Positions 36,031 through 44,263 of a stretch of DNA of 64,000 bases are shown one piece after another (position 1 is the stretch's first letter; each line of letters begins with the position of its first letter). A program made the translations under genes and the position numbers. The stretch comes from JAGVPT01 sp964642725 (GTDB taxonomy: Bacteria; Bacteroidota; Ignavibacteria; UBA10030; UBA8401). A model generated the notes under the pieces. The model did no database searches, was not told the DNA's origin, and worked only from the letters and a program-made list of their open reading frames with translations. The stretch lies in contig CAZXQG010000001.1 in the NCBI GenBank assembly GCA_964642725.1, positions 152,786-216,785 of the forward strand. The letters run 5' to 3'.

Positions 36031-37128
36031 TCAGCGAATGTGTGCCAGCTTCTCAAATAATGTCAGGGCCTGTGCAACAACTTGATCCATATTATAGTAT
36101 TGATACGTTGCAAGCCTTCCAACAAAGAATACTGTAGAAAGTTTTTTTGCTTCAGAAAGATAGCGTTGATACAGGTCCAGAAATTCTCTTTGTGGAATCG
36201 GGTAATACGGCTCCCCTTCAGAGAGGGAGTATTCTTTTGCTACGGTCGTTTTTGGATTCCGCTGCCCTGTAATGTGCTTGAACTCCGTTGTACGCGTATA
36301 GTCAAAATCGTTCGGATAATTTATTTGTGCCACCGGTTGAACGAATTCTTTTTCGTGTGTTTCAAACTCGAATCGCAATGAACGGTACGCGAGGGCCCCG
36401 AAGCTATGACCGAAGAACTCGTCGATCGGGCCGGTAAAGATTAAACGGTCAAATCTGTTTTGTGGGACGTCAACAAATTGAGTGTGGAGCTCAGTATGAA
36501 TATTTTTATGCGAGATCATCGCTGAAAACATTGCGGCATAACCGTGCAGCGGCATCGCCTGAAACCGGTCATCAAAGTAGCGGTCATCGATGTTTGTCCG
36601 CACTGGCAACCGTCCGCAGACGGACGGCGAAAGAAGTGACGGTTCTCGTCCCCAGTGCTTCCTGGTATACCCCCGATATAGCAGTTCATACAGCCTTCTC
36701 CCTACCTTTGAGACGACGAAGTCTTCGGAGTTCTTGATTTCTTGTATCGCTTCCCTTTCCCCTTCAAAAAAATTTTCCACTTCTTCATCGGTGCGGTAGG
36801 CACATCCCAGCAATTGATTGACGGTGTTCCGGTTGATCGGCATCGGAACCAGGAGCCCGTTGACGAGAGACCGGACGCGATGCTCATACGGGTGCCACTC
36901 TGTAAACTGCGACAGGTACGAAACGACTGTCTCGCTGTTCGTGTGAAAGAGGTGAGGCCCGTAATGATGGATACGGATACCATGCTCGTTCAGCGAATCG
37001 TAGGCGTTGCCGCCAATATGAGATCGGCGATCGATGAGCAAAACTTTTTTGCCACGCTGCGATGCAAGCCGTTCGGCCAACACACACCCGGCGTAGCCGG
37101 CTCCGACAATAAGGTAGTCGTATTTCAC
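36031..37128 (-). CDS. glf: UDP-galactopyranose mutase
   Basis: The frame runs open to 37332, but GTG 37128, which overlaps the flippase stop as GTGA, begins the FAD domain directly (KYDYLIVGAGYAGCVLAERL). The result is 365 residues, the normal family length. Further motifs are HHYGPHLFHTNSE, MPINRNTVNQLLG, YTRKHWGREP and the late YPIPQREFLDLYQRY. The enzyme converts UDP-galactopyranose to UDP-galactofuranose, so the surface glycan made by this cluster should contain galactofuranose. The extended upstream frame overlaps the flippase and has no family resemblance. Confidence 0.93.
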   Translation of the reverse strand: MKYDYLIVGAGYAGCVLAERLASQRGKKVLLIDRRSHIGGNAYDSLNEHGIRIHHYGPHLFHTNSETVVSYLSQFTEWHPYEHRVRSLVNGLLVPMPINRNTVNQLLGCAYRTDEEVENFFEGEREAIQEIKNSEDFVVSKVGRRLYELLYRGYTRKHWGREPSLLSPSVCGRLPVRTNIDDRYFDDRFQAMPLHGYAAMFSAMISHKNIHTELHTQFVDVPQNRFDRLIFTGPIDEFFGHSFGALAYRSLRFEFETHEKEFVQPVAQINYPNDFDYTRTTEFKHITGQRNPKTTVAKEYSLSEGEPYYPIPQREFLDLYQRYLSEAKKLSTVFFVGRLATYQYYNMDQVVAQALTLFEKLAHIR

Positions 37129-38378
37129 CGTAAATGGATCACTTTGGCGATTGAGAAATGAAATTTTTTCCTGAGATGGTACCATGCAGCAACGCAAACT
37201 GCCGCCTCCGCACAAACCGTCGCGACTGCCGCCCCGTTGATGCCGTACAACGGTATTAACACGAAATTCAGAACAATGTTCACCGCAGCTCCGGATGAAA
37301 CAACAAGCAGGTAACTTCGGTTTTCGCCCCACGCCATCAACAAATGGGCAATTGCAACGTTAATATAAATCAAAAAAGCGTTGAGCAATAAAATCTGAAA
37401 AACTGTTCTTGACGGCGCGAATTGGGCCCCAAGAATAAGGGAAACAATATCCCCGGAAAAATAAAAACATATTCCGACAATAGCTAAGCCCGATCCGATA
37501 ACGACCAGAATGTATTCTCGCGTCGCTTTCGCTATTGAGTGTCCATCGGTAATTTTGGCGAGATCGGGAACATACGTCAAATAAATCAGCACTGGTACGG
37601 CGCTTATAAGATTTATGATTCTGTATGCTCCCGTATAGTATCCAAGTTGGACGCCTGGATTTGTAAAACCGAGAAACACAATGTCTGCGCTGTGATAAAT
37701 TTGAATCATTAATGCAGAAATGCCGAGGGGGAACGAACGGCGGACGAGGCTTTTCATGTCGACAAACGTCGGGATAGAAAATGCTCCTCCCAATCGCTTG
37801 AACACATGGCAAACGCTCCACAAATAAAACAAAAGCGTCACGCACCCGCTGACCAACGCAACATACTGAAGATCCGATGGACCCATGATAAAGCAATATG
37901 TCGCGGCGAGAATTAAAAAGGCGGAACCGGTTCTGATAAATGCTAAAGTTTTAACCTCCCGTACCGCCACGAAATAATACTGCAAATTGAACGAATAAGC
38001 GAAAATAACTATCGATTGAAAAACAAAGAACAGCTTTTCCGACATCGTCTGAGAATAATAAAACCCAAACACAATAAAAGGAATGATAAAGATAATGGAC
38101 AGGAGTGAACGTGTTCCGATGATCGTCCCAATCGTCCGTCGTGAAACCAATCCTCTGTCCGACGAAAGTTGTTGGGTCGAAGAGTTTTCAATGCCAAAAT
38201 TGGCGAAGAGGATAACGTAAGCGGAAATCGAGCTGACGAACCCTATAAAACCAAACCTCTCCACGCCAAGCGTTCGGGCAAGATACGCCATGGTAAGAAA
38301 ACCAAAAGCCTTTGAAGAGAATTCTCCAAAGGCTAGATGGCTGAAATTCCAGGCAGCTCTTTTAAGGTTTGATAAAAT
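37125..38378 (-). CDS. Polysaccharide flippase (Wzx/RfbX family), probable ATT start
   Basis: A membrane protein with about 12 helices that moves lipid-linked oligosaccharide across the inner membrane. The first ATG in frame is 38291 (388 residues), but it has no ribosome site and begins mid-way into the family's first segment. Upstream the frame continues for 29 codons reading SNLKRAAWNFSHLAF, then EFSSKAFGFLT, the expected N-terminus of this family. The only plausible initiator is ATT at 38378-38376, six bases after a perfect GGAGG. The EF-G2 stop lies between them, so initiation would be coupled. The length would be 417 residues. The stop overlaps the glf start. Confidence 0.8.
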   Translation of the reverse strand: MLSNLKRAAWNFSHLAFGEFSSKAFGFLTMAYLARTLGVERFGFIGFVSSISAYVILFANFGIENSSTQQLSSDRGLVSRRTIGTIIGTRSLLSIIFIIPFIVFGFYYSQTMSEKLFFVFQSIVIFAYSFNLQYYFVAVREVKTLAFIRTGSAFLILAATYCFIMGPSDLQYVALVSGCVTLLFYLWSVCHVFKRLGGAFSIPTFVDMKSLVRRSFPLGISALMIQIYHSADIVFLGFTNPGVQLGYYTGAYRIINLISAVPVLIYLTYVPDLAKITDGHSIAKATREYILVVIGSGLAIVGICFYFSGDIVSLILGAQFAPSRTVFQILLLNAFLIYINVAIAHLLMAWGENRSYLLVVSSGAAVNIVLNFVLIPLYGINGAAVATVCAEAAVCVAAWYHLRKKFHFSIAKVIHLR

Positions 38379-38379
38379 G

Positions 38380-40491
38380 TTAGTCCTCCGCCTGCTTCGA
38401 TTTTTCGTATTCGAGAATGATCTTATCCGCTACTTCATGGGGAACTTCTTCGTAATGCGAAAACTTTTGCTTATGGATGCCCCGTCCCTGCGTCATTGAA
38501 CGAAGCGTGGTGGAATACCGGTACAGTTCTTTCAACGGGACCAACGCGCGGATGATTTGATGTGTAGCGTCGGAGTCCATTCCGAGAATTTTTCCGCGGC
38601 GGCTCGACAGATCCCCCATCACATCCCCCATATGTTCCTCAGGGACCATCACTTCGACTTCGTAGAGCGGCTCCAACAAAATCGGCCTGGCCTCTTTGAA
38701 CCCTTTTCTGAACGCCATTTTCCCCGCGATCTTGAACGACATATCATCGGAATCGACATCATGATACGAACCATAATGCAGCGTTGCCTTCACGTCGACA
38801 ACCTGATAACCCGCGATGACGCCGCTCGTCAGAGCCTCCACGATCCCTTTTTCAACTGCGGGAACGAATCTGCCGGGGACGACCCCCCCGACGATTGCGT
38901 CTTCAAATTCGAACCCGGAACCGCGCTGGGTTGGTTCGATCTTCAAGTGAACGTGTCCGTATTGTCCGCGGCCTCCCGATTGTTTTTTGTGTTTATACTC
39001 GGCATCGGGCACAACGCCTTTTATCGTTTCCTTGTACGGAATCCGCGGCTCGACAACGTCGACGTCCACGCCGAATTTTTCTTTAAGACGTTTTATGATA
39101 ATCGCTAAATGCAGTTCGCCTTGACCTTGAACAACGGTTTGCTTTGTTTCGGGGTCGTAGTGAACGATAAAGGTCGGGTCTTCCTCGTGAAGCGAATGGA
39201 GGCCGGAACCAATTTTATCTTCTTCCCCCTTCGACTTCGCGAGGATCGCGTTCGCAATCACCGGATCGGGAAACACGACGGGTGGATACACGACGGGAAG
39301 AGTTTTTGCGCTCAACGTATTGTTGGTATGCGTATCTTTCAGTTTCACAACCGCTCCCAGATCTCCGGCGTTGAGTTTCGTTACTTCCTTCCGCTCCCTT
39401 CCGTTCATCACAAAAATCTGCCCAAGCCGTTCGGACTTGCTGTTCGTTTCATTGAGCAAGTCTATGCCCGCAGAAATGGAACCGGTCATGACTTTGAAAA
39501 ACGAAAGCTCGCCGACGTGAGGCTCCGAGACCGTTTTGAAGACGAGCAACGACGGTCCCGCCGCCGCGTCGATCTTCACTTCAGTCTCCTTCTTGCTCGA
39601 CGGCTCAATGCCTTTGACGGTGCCGCGTTCGACGGGGGCCGGGCAATACTTCACCACAAAATTCAACACGTTCAGCACGCCGATGTTGAGCACTGGTGCA
39701 GCGGAAAAGATTGGAAATACTTTTCGATCGACAATTCCCCGTTTCAACCCGACGCGAATATCTTCTTCCGACAGAGTTCCGTTCTCGAAAAACTTATTGA
39801 GCAATGTTTCATCGGATTCCGCAATTTTTTCTATCAGCTCTTCATGGAGGTGCGACGCGCGCTCCTGCAATTCCGACGGAACGGCTTCCTCGGTGTATTT
39901 TCCGTTTGCCGACGGCGTGAATTTAAGCAGCTTCATATTCAAGACGTCAATAACGCCGGTGATGCCCGGACCCGTGGTCACCGGGAACGTAACAAGCACC
40001 GCATCGTGAGAACACCGTTCCTTTATTGCCGAAACGGTGCGTTCAAAATCAATATTGTCATGGTCGACTTTCGTTATTACAAACGCCGACGGGAGGGAAT
40101 ACTCTTCAATGTATTTCCATACGATTTCTGTCCCGACTTCGACGCCCTCGAATGCTTTTATAAATACGACCGCCGTGTCGGACACGCGGAGTGCCGCCTT
40201 CACCTCACCTGTAAAGTCCGTGTATCCCGGAGTGTCAAGAATATTCACTTTGGTCGCGTCAATATCGGTAACGAGCAGCGATGTATTAATAGAAATGTGG
40301 CGTTCAATTTCATCCGTATGGTAATCGGAAACCGACGATCCGTCATCGACTTTTCCCTGCCGGTTCGTTGCGCCCGTGGCGTAGAGTGCGGCTTCGGCAA
40401 ACGATGTTTTCCCCGAGCCGCCATGGCCAATCAGTGCAACAGTTCTTACGGCGTTTGATGCGTATTCTTTTTGTATGGGATGCTGGCTCAC
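38380..40491 (-). CDS. Elongation factor G-like GTPase (EF-G2 family)
   Basis: The frame opens at 40545, but GTG 40491 with AAGGAG nine bases upstream gives the normal start (SQHPIQKEYASNAVRTVALI) and 703 residues. G motifs: GHGGSGKTS (P-loop), DTPGYTDF and TKVDHD in place of canonical NKxD. The C-terminal EF-G domains are present (RGQYGHVHLKIEP; RRGKILGMD). The divergent G4 motif and overall order fit the EF-G2 branch, whose members are not the main translocase. Its physiological role is not established. It is directly upstream of, and likely coupled to, the glycan operon. Confidence 0.85.
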   Translation of the reverse strand: MSQHPIQKEYASNAVRTVALIGHGGSGKTSFAEAALYATGATNRQGKVDDGSSVSDYHTDEIERHISINTSLLVTDIDATKVNILDTPGYTDFTGEVKAALRVSDTAVVFIKAFEGVEVGTEIVWKYIEEYSLPSAFVITKVDHDNIDFERTVSAIKERCSHDAVLVTFPVTTGPGITGVIDVLNMKLLKFTPSANGKYTEEAVPSELQERASHLHEELIEKIAESDETLLNKFFENGTLSEEDIRVGLKRGIVDRKVFPIFSAAPVLNIGVLNVLNFVVKYCPAPVERGTVKGIEPSSKKETEVKIDAAAGPSLLVFKTVSEPHVGELSFFKVMTGSISAGIDLLNETNSKSERLGQIFVMNGRERKEVTKLNAGDLGAVVKLKDTHTNNTLSAKTLPVVYPPVVFPDPVIANAILAKSKGEEDKIGSGLHSLHEEDPTFIVHYDPETKQTVVQGQGELHLAIIIKRLKEKFGVDVDVVEPRIPYKETIKGVVPDAEYKHKKQSGGRGQYGHVHLKIEPTQRGSGFEFEDAIVGGVVPGRFVPAVEKGIVEALTSGVIAGYQVVDVKATLHYGSYHDVDSDDMSFKIAGKMAFRKGFKEARPILLEPLYEVEVMVPEEHMGDVMGDLSSRRGKILGMDSDATHQIIRALVPLKELYRYSTTLRSMTQGRGIHKQKFSHYEEVPHEVADKIILEYEKSKQAED

Positions 40492-40590
40492 TGTTGTGTA
40501 CTCCTTAATTTTTTTTTGCGAGTAAGCGTGTACGAGATGTTCCATCCAGCGAAGTACCGCAGCGAACGGAAGAACTTTTTCCGCGGATGA

Positions 40591-40625
40591 AAAAAAGTAG
40601 GCGGTGTGAGAAAAATTCTCGCACC
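40591..40625 (-). terminator. Terminator after the ytxH/DUF948 pair
   Basis: On the minus strand the stem GGTGcGAGAA / TTCTCaCACC, with one mismatch, is followed after six bases by CTTTTTTTC. It lies about 15 bases past the DUF948 stop. Confidence 0.7.
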
Positions 40626-40640
40626 GTGAAGAATGGCGAA

Positions 40641-41027
40641 TTACCCTCGCAGACGATTGATGAACGCGGCAATGCCTCGAACGACCGACCCGACGATGCC
40701 CGCGACTTCTAACACGGGCGCTTCGACTCGTTCCTGAACTTGGCGCTCAAATTCTACAATCCTGTCAGCAATTTCTTTGATTGATTGAACGGAGCTTTTT
40801 ACGATTGTTATCTGGTCGTCGACATTCGCCGTTATGGACCGAAGCTTAGAAGTGATCACCTCCATATTTTCCAGCACCGGGATCAACCTCGTGCTGACTT
40901 CTTTGACGTCGTTTTCAATTTGCCCAAGCATGGACTTTACCTTTGTCAGGACAACAACAAGGTACAGGGCCAAGGCTGTCAGCGCTAACACAAGGATAAT
41001 CTGGGAAATCATCAAAAGAGTGTTCAC
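40641..41027 (-). CDS. DUF948-like membrane-anchored coiled-coil protein
   Basis: A 128-residue protein with one N-terminal membrane helix (ISQIILVLALTALALYLVVV). A long amphipathic helix follows (VKSMLGQIENDVKEVSTRL; SVQSIKEIADRIVEFERQ). This layout matches DUF948, a family of single-pass proteins usually paired with YtxH-type proteins in general-stress operons. The C-terminus (EVAGIVGSVVRGIAAFINRL) may be a second membrane-associated segment. It follows the YtxH gene by 33 bases. Confidence 0.75.
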   Translation of the reverse strand: MNTLLMISQIILVLALTALALYLVVVLTKVKSMLGQIENDVKEVSTRLIPVLENMEVITSKLRSITANVDDQITIVKSSVQSIKEIADRIVEFERQVQERVEAPVLEVAGIVGSVVRGIAAFINRLRG

Positions 41028-41060
41028 GGGGATCTCCGCTTAGTGAAGTACAAATTGCCG

Positions 41061-41453
41061 CTATGACTTGTTCTTTTCGCCCCGGTACGCTTCCGCGCCC
41101 GCCCGCACCGCACTCTTGATTTTCGCCTCTTCGGTAATCGCTCTTTCTTTTGCGTCCGTGAGAATCTTCTCAGCATCGCCAAGGAGAGACTCCGCCCGTT
41201 TCTTCGCCTCAGTGATCAAACTTTCCGATCGCTTTTTTCCCTCATTGATGATATCGACAGCCTTAGACTTGGCGACAGTAATATATCCTTCGGCATCGTC
41301 GATAATCTCTCCCGCCTTGTTTTTGATGTCGGCGCGCAGTTCTTTGCCCGGTTTCGGCGCATACAGCAATGCGACCAGTGCTCCTACGACTCCTCCTGCC
41401 AAGAAGCCGAGAAGTAATCCTTTTCTTATGCCATTTTCTTCTTCTACAGACAT
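41061..41453 (-). CDS. YtxH domain-containing protein
   Basis: A 130-residue protein. The N-terminus has one Gly-rich membrane helix (LLLGFLAGGVVGALVALLYA) followed by the YtxH signature APKPGKELR. The rest is a highly charged helix in which Lys-, Glu- and Ala-rich segments repeat about every eleven residues (KKRSESLITEA / KKRAESLLGDA). Such an undecad pattern resembles LEA or apolipoprotein-like helices and is common in stress-induced YtxH proteins. Function is unknown. It heads a two-gene operon with the DUF948 protein. Confidence 0.8.
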   Translation of the reverse strand: MSVEEENGIRKGLLLGFLAGGVVGALVALLYAPKPGKELRADIKNKAGEIIDDAEGYITVAKSKAVDIINEGKKRSESLITEAKKRAESLLGDAEKILTDAKERAITEEAKIKSAVRAGAEAYRGEKNKS

Positions 41454-41675
41454 TGATTCCTCCAGTGTAAACTATCTTTCGAATCGATTGATGAAATACA
41501 GTAACATTTTTTTTCAGAAAAATCAAGCGGTGGAAATTTGATCATGAGTGATGCAATAACTTTCCCCCCTCACTCTCGAATATCTTCGGAAGGTGTAACG
41601 CCAAAAGTGAAAAAAGTCATGGCAGCATTTTTCGATGGCTCCACTGTCGAATTTTTACCGTCTCAATAACGGAAA

Positions 41676-41708
41676 GAACCGCTCACATAATCTCAGCGTG
41701 AGCAGTTC
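41676..41708 (-). terminator. Terminator of the sppA-HU-TPR-cox24 operon
   Basis: GAACcGCTCAC at 41676-41686 pairs with GTGAGCaGTTC at 41698-41708, ten pairs and one wobble, followed on the minus strand by TTTCCGTTATT. It lies immediately past the COX24-like stop at 41715. Confidence 0.7.
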
Positions 41709-41714
41709 TTCGCG

Positions 41715-41810
41715 CTATCGAATCTTCTTCTTATGACGCATCTTCCGCAGACGTTTTTTCCTTTTGTGCGTTGCCATCTTATGGCGTTTGCGTTTTTTTC
41801 CGCTAGGCAT
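41715..41810 (-). CDS. COX24/AURKAIP1-domain-like basic microprotein
   Basis: A 31-residue protein, too short for usual gene callers. It reads MPSGKKRKRHKMATHKRKKR, then LRKMRHKKKIR. The phrase KRKRHK-x-x-THKRKKRLRK is the hallmark of the AURKAIP1/COX24 family, related to the mitochondrial small-subunit protein mS38. Bacterial members are found in Bacteroidota and relatives and are thought to be ribosome-associated. AAGGAGG lies nine bases before the ATG, so translation should be strong. It is the last gene of its operon, 21 bases after the zinc-ribbon TPR gene and just before a terminator. Confidence 0.85.
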   Translation of the reverse strand: MPSGKKRKRHKMATHKRKKRLRKMRHKKKIR

Positions 41811-41831
41811 AGTGAATGCCCTCCTTGAAAG

Positions 41832-42701
41832 TTATTGTTGAATGGTGGAATGTTGGGTGAGTATTTTCTGGGCACGCTGGCCGATTTCCGTGTTAGGGTC
41901 GACACCAACCGCTTTTTTGAACCACTCGTTCGACTGAGCGAGATTACCCATGTTGAGGGTCACAATACCAAGGTTAAACATCGCCATTTGATGATTGGGA
42001 TCGTAGGCTAATGCCGTGTTCATTTCTTTCAGCGCCGTCGGAGAATCGCCGCTTTCGTAATAACATATTCCCATATCGACGCGCGCATTGGCATCGGCGG
42101 GTTTGAGGTGCAAATATTTTTTATATGTTTCAATGGCACGAGGCATAAATTTCGCATCATGAAGAGCGTTCGCCAATTTCAGCAATGCATCGGCATCAGC
42201 GGGGCGGTCGTCTGCATTCTTCTGGAGTACTTCGATGTCGCTTACCAGGGTCGGACTTACAGCCGGGCTGGGATTGCTGTCTACTGACTGGTTTTCGGCT
42301 GATACTTCCTTCGGTGAGTTGCGCACGAGACCGATTCCGACGAGAACGATGACAATGACTCCCCCCGCAATCGACAACACTTTCCACGATTCGAATTTCT
42401 TTCCCGATTGCCCTTTTCTCTCCGGCTGACGGTCAAGCGGCGCCCCTTTTTTCTTCACCGGTGATTTCGCCTGTGCGTTTGTCAACGGCGACCCGCATCC
42501 GCTGCACACTGCATTCGTTGATAGATTTGGTATTCCGCAGGAAGGACAAGCAATAGTGGAAACCGCGGGTGGAGCTTGGTTGTTCGCAACGGCCGTCTCG
42601 TCACCCCACAACACTGCCGTTCCGCACTTCGCACAGAATTTATCGCCGGAAGCGAGTGCCGCGCCGCAACTGCCGCACACAATGGATGGTCTTACAGCCA
42701 C
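41832..42701 (-). CDS. Zinc-ribbon and TPR membrane protein
   Basis: A 289-residue protein. Two zinc ribbons open it: CGSCG with CAKCG (residues about 9-27) and CPSCG with CSGCG (about 52-70). A basic linker is followed by a single membrane helix (VLSIAGGVIVIVLVGIGLV, about 108-126). The C-terminal half holds three or more TPR-type repeats (ADALLKLANALHDAKFMPRA; ANARVDMGICYYESGDSPTA; HQMAMFNLGIVTLNMGNLAQ). The ribbons face the cytoplasm and the TPRs the periplasm, or the reverse. The role is unknown and may be a scaffold. It follows the HU gene by 21 bases. Confidence 0.8.
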   Translation of the reverse strand: MAVRPSIVCGSCGAALASGDKFCAKCGTAVLWGDETAVANNQAPPAVSTIACPSCGIPNLSTNAVCSGCGSPLTNAQAKSPVKKKGAPLDRQPERKGQSGKKFESWKVLSIAGGVIVIVLVGIGLVRNSPKEVSAENQSVDSNPSPAVSPTLVSDIEVLQKNADDRPADADALLKLANALHDAKFMPRAIETYKKYLHLKPADANARVDMGICYYESGDSPTALKEMNTALAYDPNHQMAMFNLGIVTLNMGNLAQSNEWFKKAVGVDPNTEIGQRAQKILTQHSTIQQ

Positions 42702-42722
42702 AATACTTTTTTTGAGGAAAAA

Positions 42723-43019
42723 TTACCCGAGGGTCTTCTTGAGATTCTCATTCACGATAGCTTTCAAATCCTTTGAGACTTTAAAAATCGGAACATAATG
42801 TTCGTCAACCTGAACCTGCTCTCCGGTACGCGGGTTGCGGGCGACTCTTCCCTTCCGTTTCTTGACTTTGAAACTGCCGAAGCCGCGTATCTCAATATTT
42901 TTGCCGTCACGCAACGAAGCGATCACTGTTTGTATAAATCCATCGACCACTGCTTCTGTTTCAACTTTCGTCAAGCCGGTGCCCGAAGCAATGACGTCCA
43001 CAATATCTGCTTTGGTCAA
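42723..43019 (-). CDS. HU/IHF family DNA-binding protein
   Basis: A 98-residue histone-like protein of normal length. The N-terminal helices (TKADIVDVIASGTGLTKVE) precede the beta-arm that wraps DNA: RGFGSFKVKKRKGRVARNP, then RTGEQVQVDEHYVPIF. The Arg-Asn-Pro at the arm tip is present. It bends DNA as a homodimer, or as a heterodimer if another HU gene exists elsewhere. It starts 17 bases after sppA and is probably read from the promoter at 43983. Confidence 0.93.
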   Translation of the reverse strand: MTKADIVDVIASGTGLTKVETEAVVDGFIQTVIASLRDGKNIEIRGFGSFKVKKRKGRVARNPRTGEQVQVDEHYVPIFKVSKDLKAIVNENLKKTLG

Positions 43020-43036
43020 GTGCGTCTCCTGTGTTG

Positions 43037-43939
43037 TTACGGTTGTGTGAGTTTATACTGCAGCATCGGCCGGCTCAATAGATCCTGCTTCAAACCGACA
43101 ATTTCCTCTCTGAGGCTGCCGAAGAATATGTCCGATAGTCGTTCTCTTTTTCTTTCTTTGACGATCTTCGGAGTCCCTGAAATTTTTGCGAGATGAGCCG
43201 CAAGCGAAATCGCATCCTCGTACGTTCCCAGCGTATCCACGAGTCCGACTTCGTATGCCTTCTTTCCGGTGAAAATTCTGCCGTCGGCAAGTTTTTTCGC
43301 GGCATCATGAGGAATCTTTCTTTCCGTTTCCACCACGCTCAGGAATTGCTGATAGACTTCGTCAATCGTTTCCTGAAAATATTTCTTTTCTTCTTCCGTC
43401 ATTTCACGGTACGGATTGCCCGTATCCTTAAACTTGCCGCTCTTTACCGTCGTGGTCCCGACCCCGACTTTGCCCATCAATTGATTAAAGTTCATAAACT
43501 GAGAAATAACGCCGATGCTTCCCGTTACTGTTCCGGGGTTCGCAACAATTTTTGTCGCGCCGCACGAAACGTAATATCCGCCGCTTGCCGCAACAGATCC
43601 CATGGAAACAACAACAGGCTTGCCGCTGTCCCGCGTCTTCTTTACTTCCTCATAAATTTCCTGACTTGCGGAAACACCCCCGCCGGGCGACTCGATGCGA
43701 AACACTATTCCCTTTACCGAAGAGTTCTCGCGATATTTTTTAAACTGCCGAACGATATTTTCCGACGAAAGGATTTCATCTTTCAACTCGACAACGGCCA
43801 GGGTTCCACCGGTACCTGAGGAGTATTCTTCGTCGCCGTCTCCCTGGAAGATAAAAAAGAGGATGGCTCCCCAAAACAAAACGAAGAGAACAAACACCGT
43901 TCCGATACCAGCAAGCACCCACTTCGTTGTTTTGGTCAT
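43037..43939 (-). CDS. sppA: Signal peptide peptidase SppA, 36K type
   Basis: The frame opens with TTG 43951, but ATG 43939 is a better start, giving 300 residues. One N-terminal membrane helix (WVLAGIGTVFVLFVLFWGAI) anchors it. The S49 catalytic serine lies in GSVAASGGYYVS, the general-base lysine in GRIFTGKKAYEVG, and RIESPGGGVSASQEIYEEV forms the substrate groove. It degrades cleaved signal peptides in the membrane. A near-consensus promoter lies 44 bases upstream, and HU, a zinc-ribbon TPR gene and the COX24-like gene follow. Confidence 0.92.
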   Translation of the reverse strand: MTKTTKWVLAGIGTVFVLFVLFWGAILFFIFQGDGDEEYSSGTGGTLAVVELKDEILSSENIVRQFKKYRENSSVKGIVFRIESPGGGVSASQEIYEEVKKTRDSGKPVVVSMGSVAASGGYYVSCGATKIVANPGTVTGSIGVISQFMNFNQLMGKVGVGTTTVKSGKFKDTGNPYREMTEEEKKYFQETIDEVYQQFLSVVETERKIPHDAAKKLADGRIFTGKKAYEVGLVDTLGTYEDAISLAAHLAKISGTPKIVKERKRERLSDIFFGSLREEIVGLKQDLLSRPMLQYKLTQP

Positions 43940-43982
43940 TGTGCAGAGCAAAAAAAGTGTCTAAGTCATTGAATCGTATACA

Positions 43983-44011
43983 ATTATATAAAATTAGCCG
44001 CGGAAAGTCAA
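43983..44011 (-). promoter_or_regulatory. Sigma-70-type promoter of the sppA operon
   Basis: On the minus strand, TTGACT (44011-44006) and TATAAT (43988-43983) are separated by 17 bases, the ideal spacing. The sppA ATG follows about 44 bases later. This is the best canonical promoter seen in the window. Confidence 0.7.
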
Positions 44012-44023
44012 ATGAATTCTAGG

Positions 44024-44235
44024 TAGTGTCCTAAATCGAGAATATATTTCATAATCTCTGAGTCATGCCAATCTGAGGATCCTCAGAATTACAAAGACCG
44101 AAGCCTTTTCATCGTCATTCCGAGCGAAGCGAGGAATCCATGACACTGCGATTACGTCGGTTGACAACGCTAGGCTGCCATTGAATGACGTTACTCCGGG
44201 TTTTTGACATAGGCCGTACCCAAATTAGGACAATG
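44024..44235. mobile_element. Candidate MITE, second copy
   Basis: The left end TAGTGTCCTAAAT and right end CAAATTAGGACAATG form imperfect terminal inverted repeats about 210 bases apart. The interior contains CTGAGTCATGCCAATCTGA, shared with 55848-55990, and a CATTCCGAGCGAAGCGAGG phrase typical of dispersed repeats. No gene is present, so it fills most of the gap between sppA and mltG. Confidence 0.55.
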
Positions 44236-44263
44236 CCGAAGCGTAGAGCAGAGTCGCTGCCTC

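Noticed and set aside
36031..37332. Longer Glf protein starting at 37332
   Set aside because: The extra 68 residues lie inside the flippase gene in another frame and do not resemble the family; the GTG at 37128 starts the FAD domain exactly.
39109..40458. Long plus-strand open frame of 449 codons opposite the EF-G2 gene
   Set aside because: It is an antisense shadow of a strongly conserved GTPase, rich in Arg, Phe and His with no family motifs.
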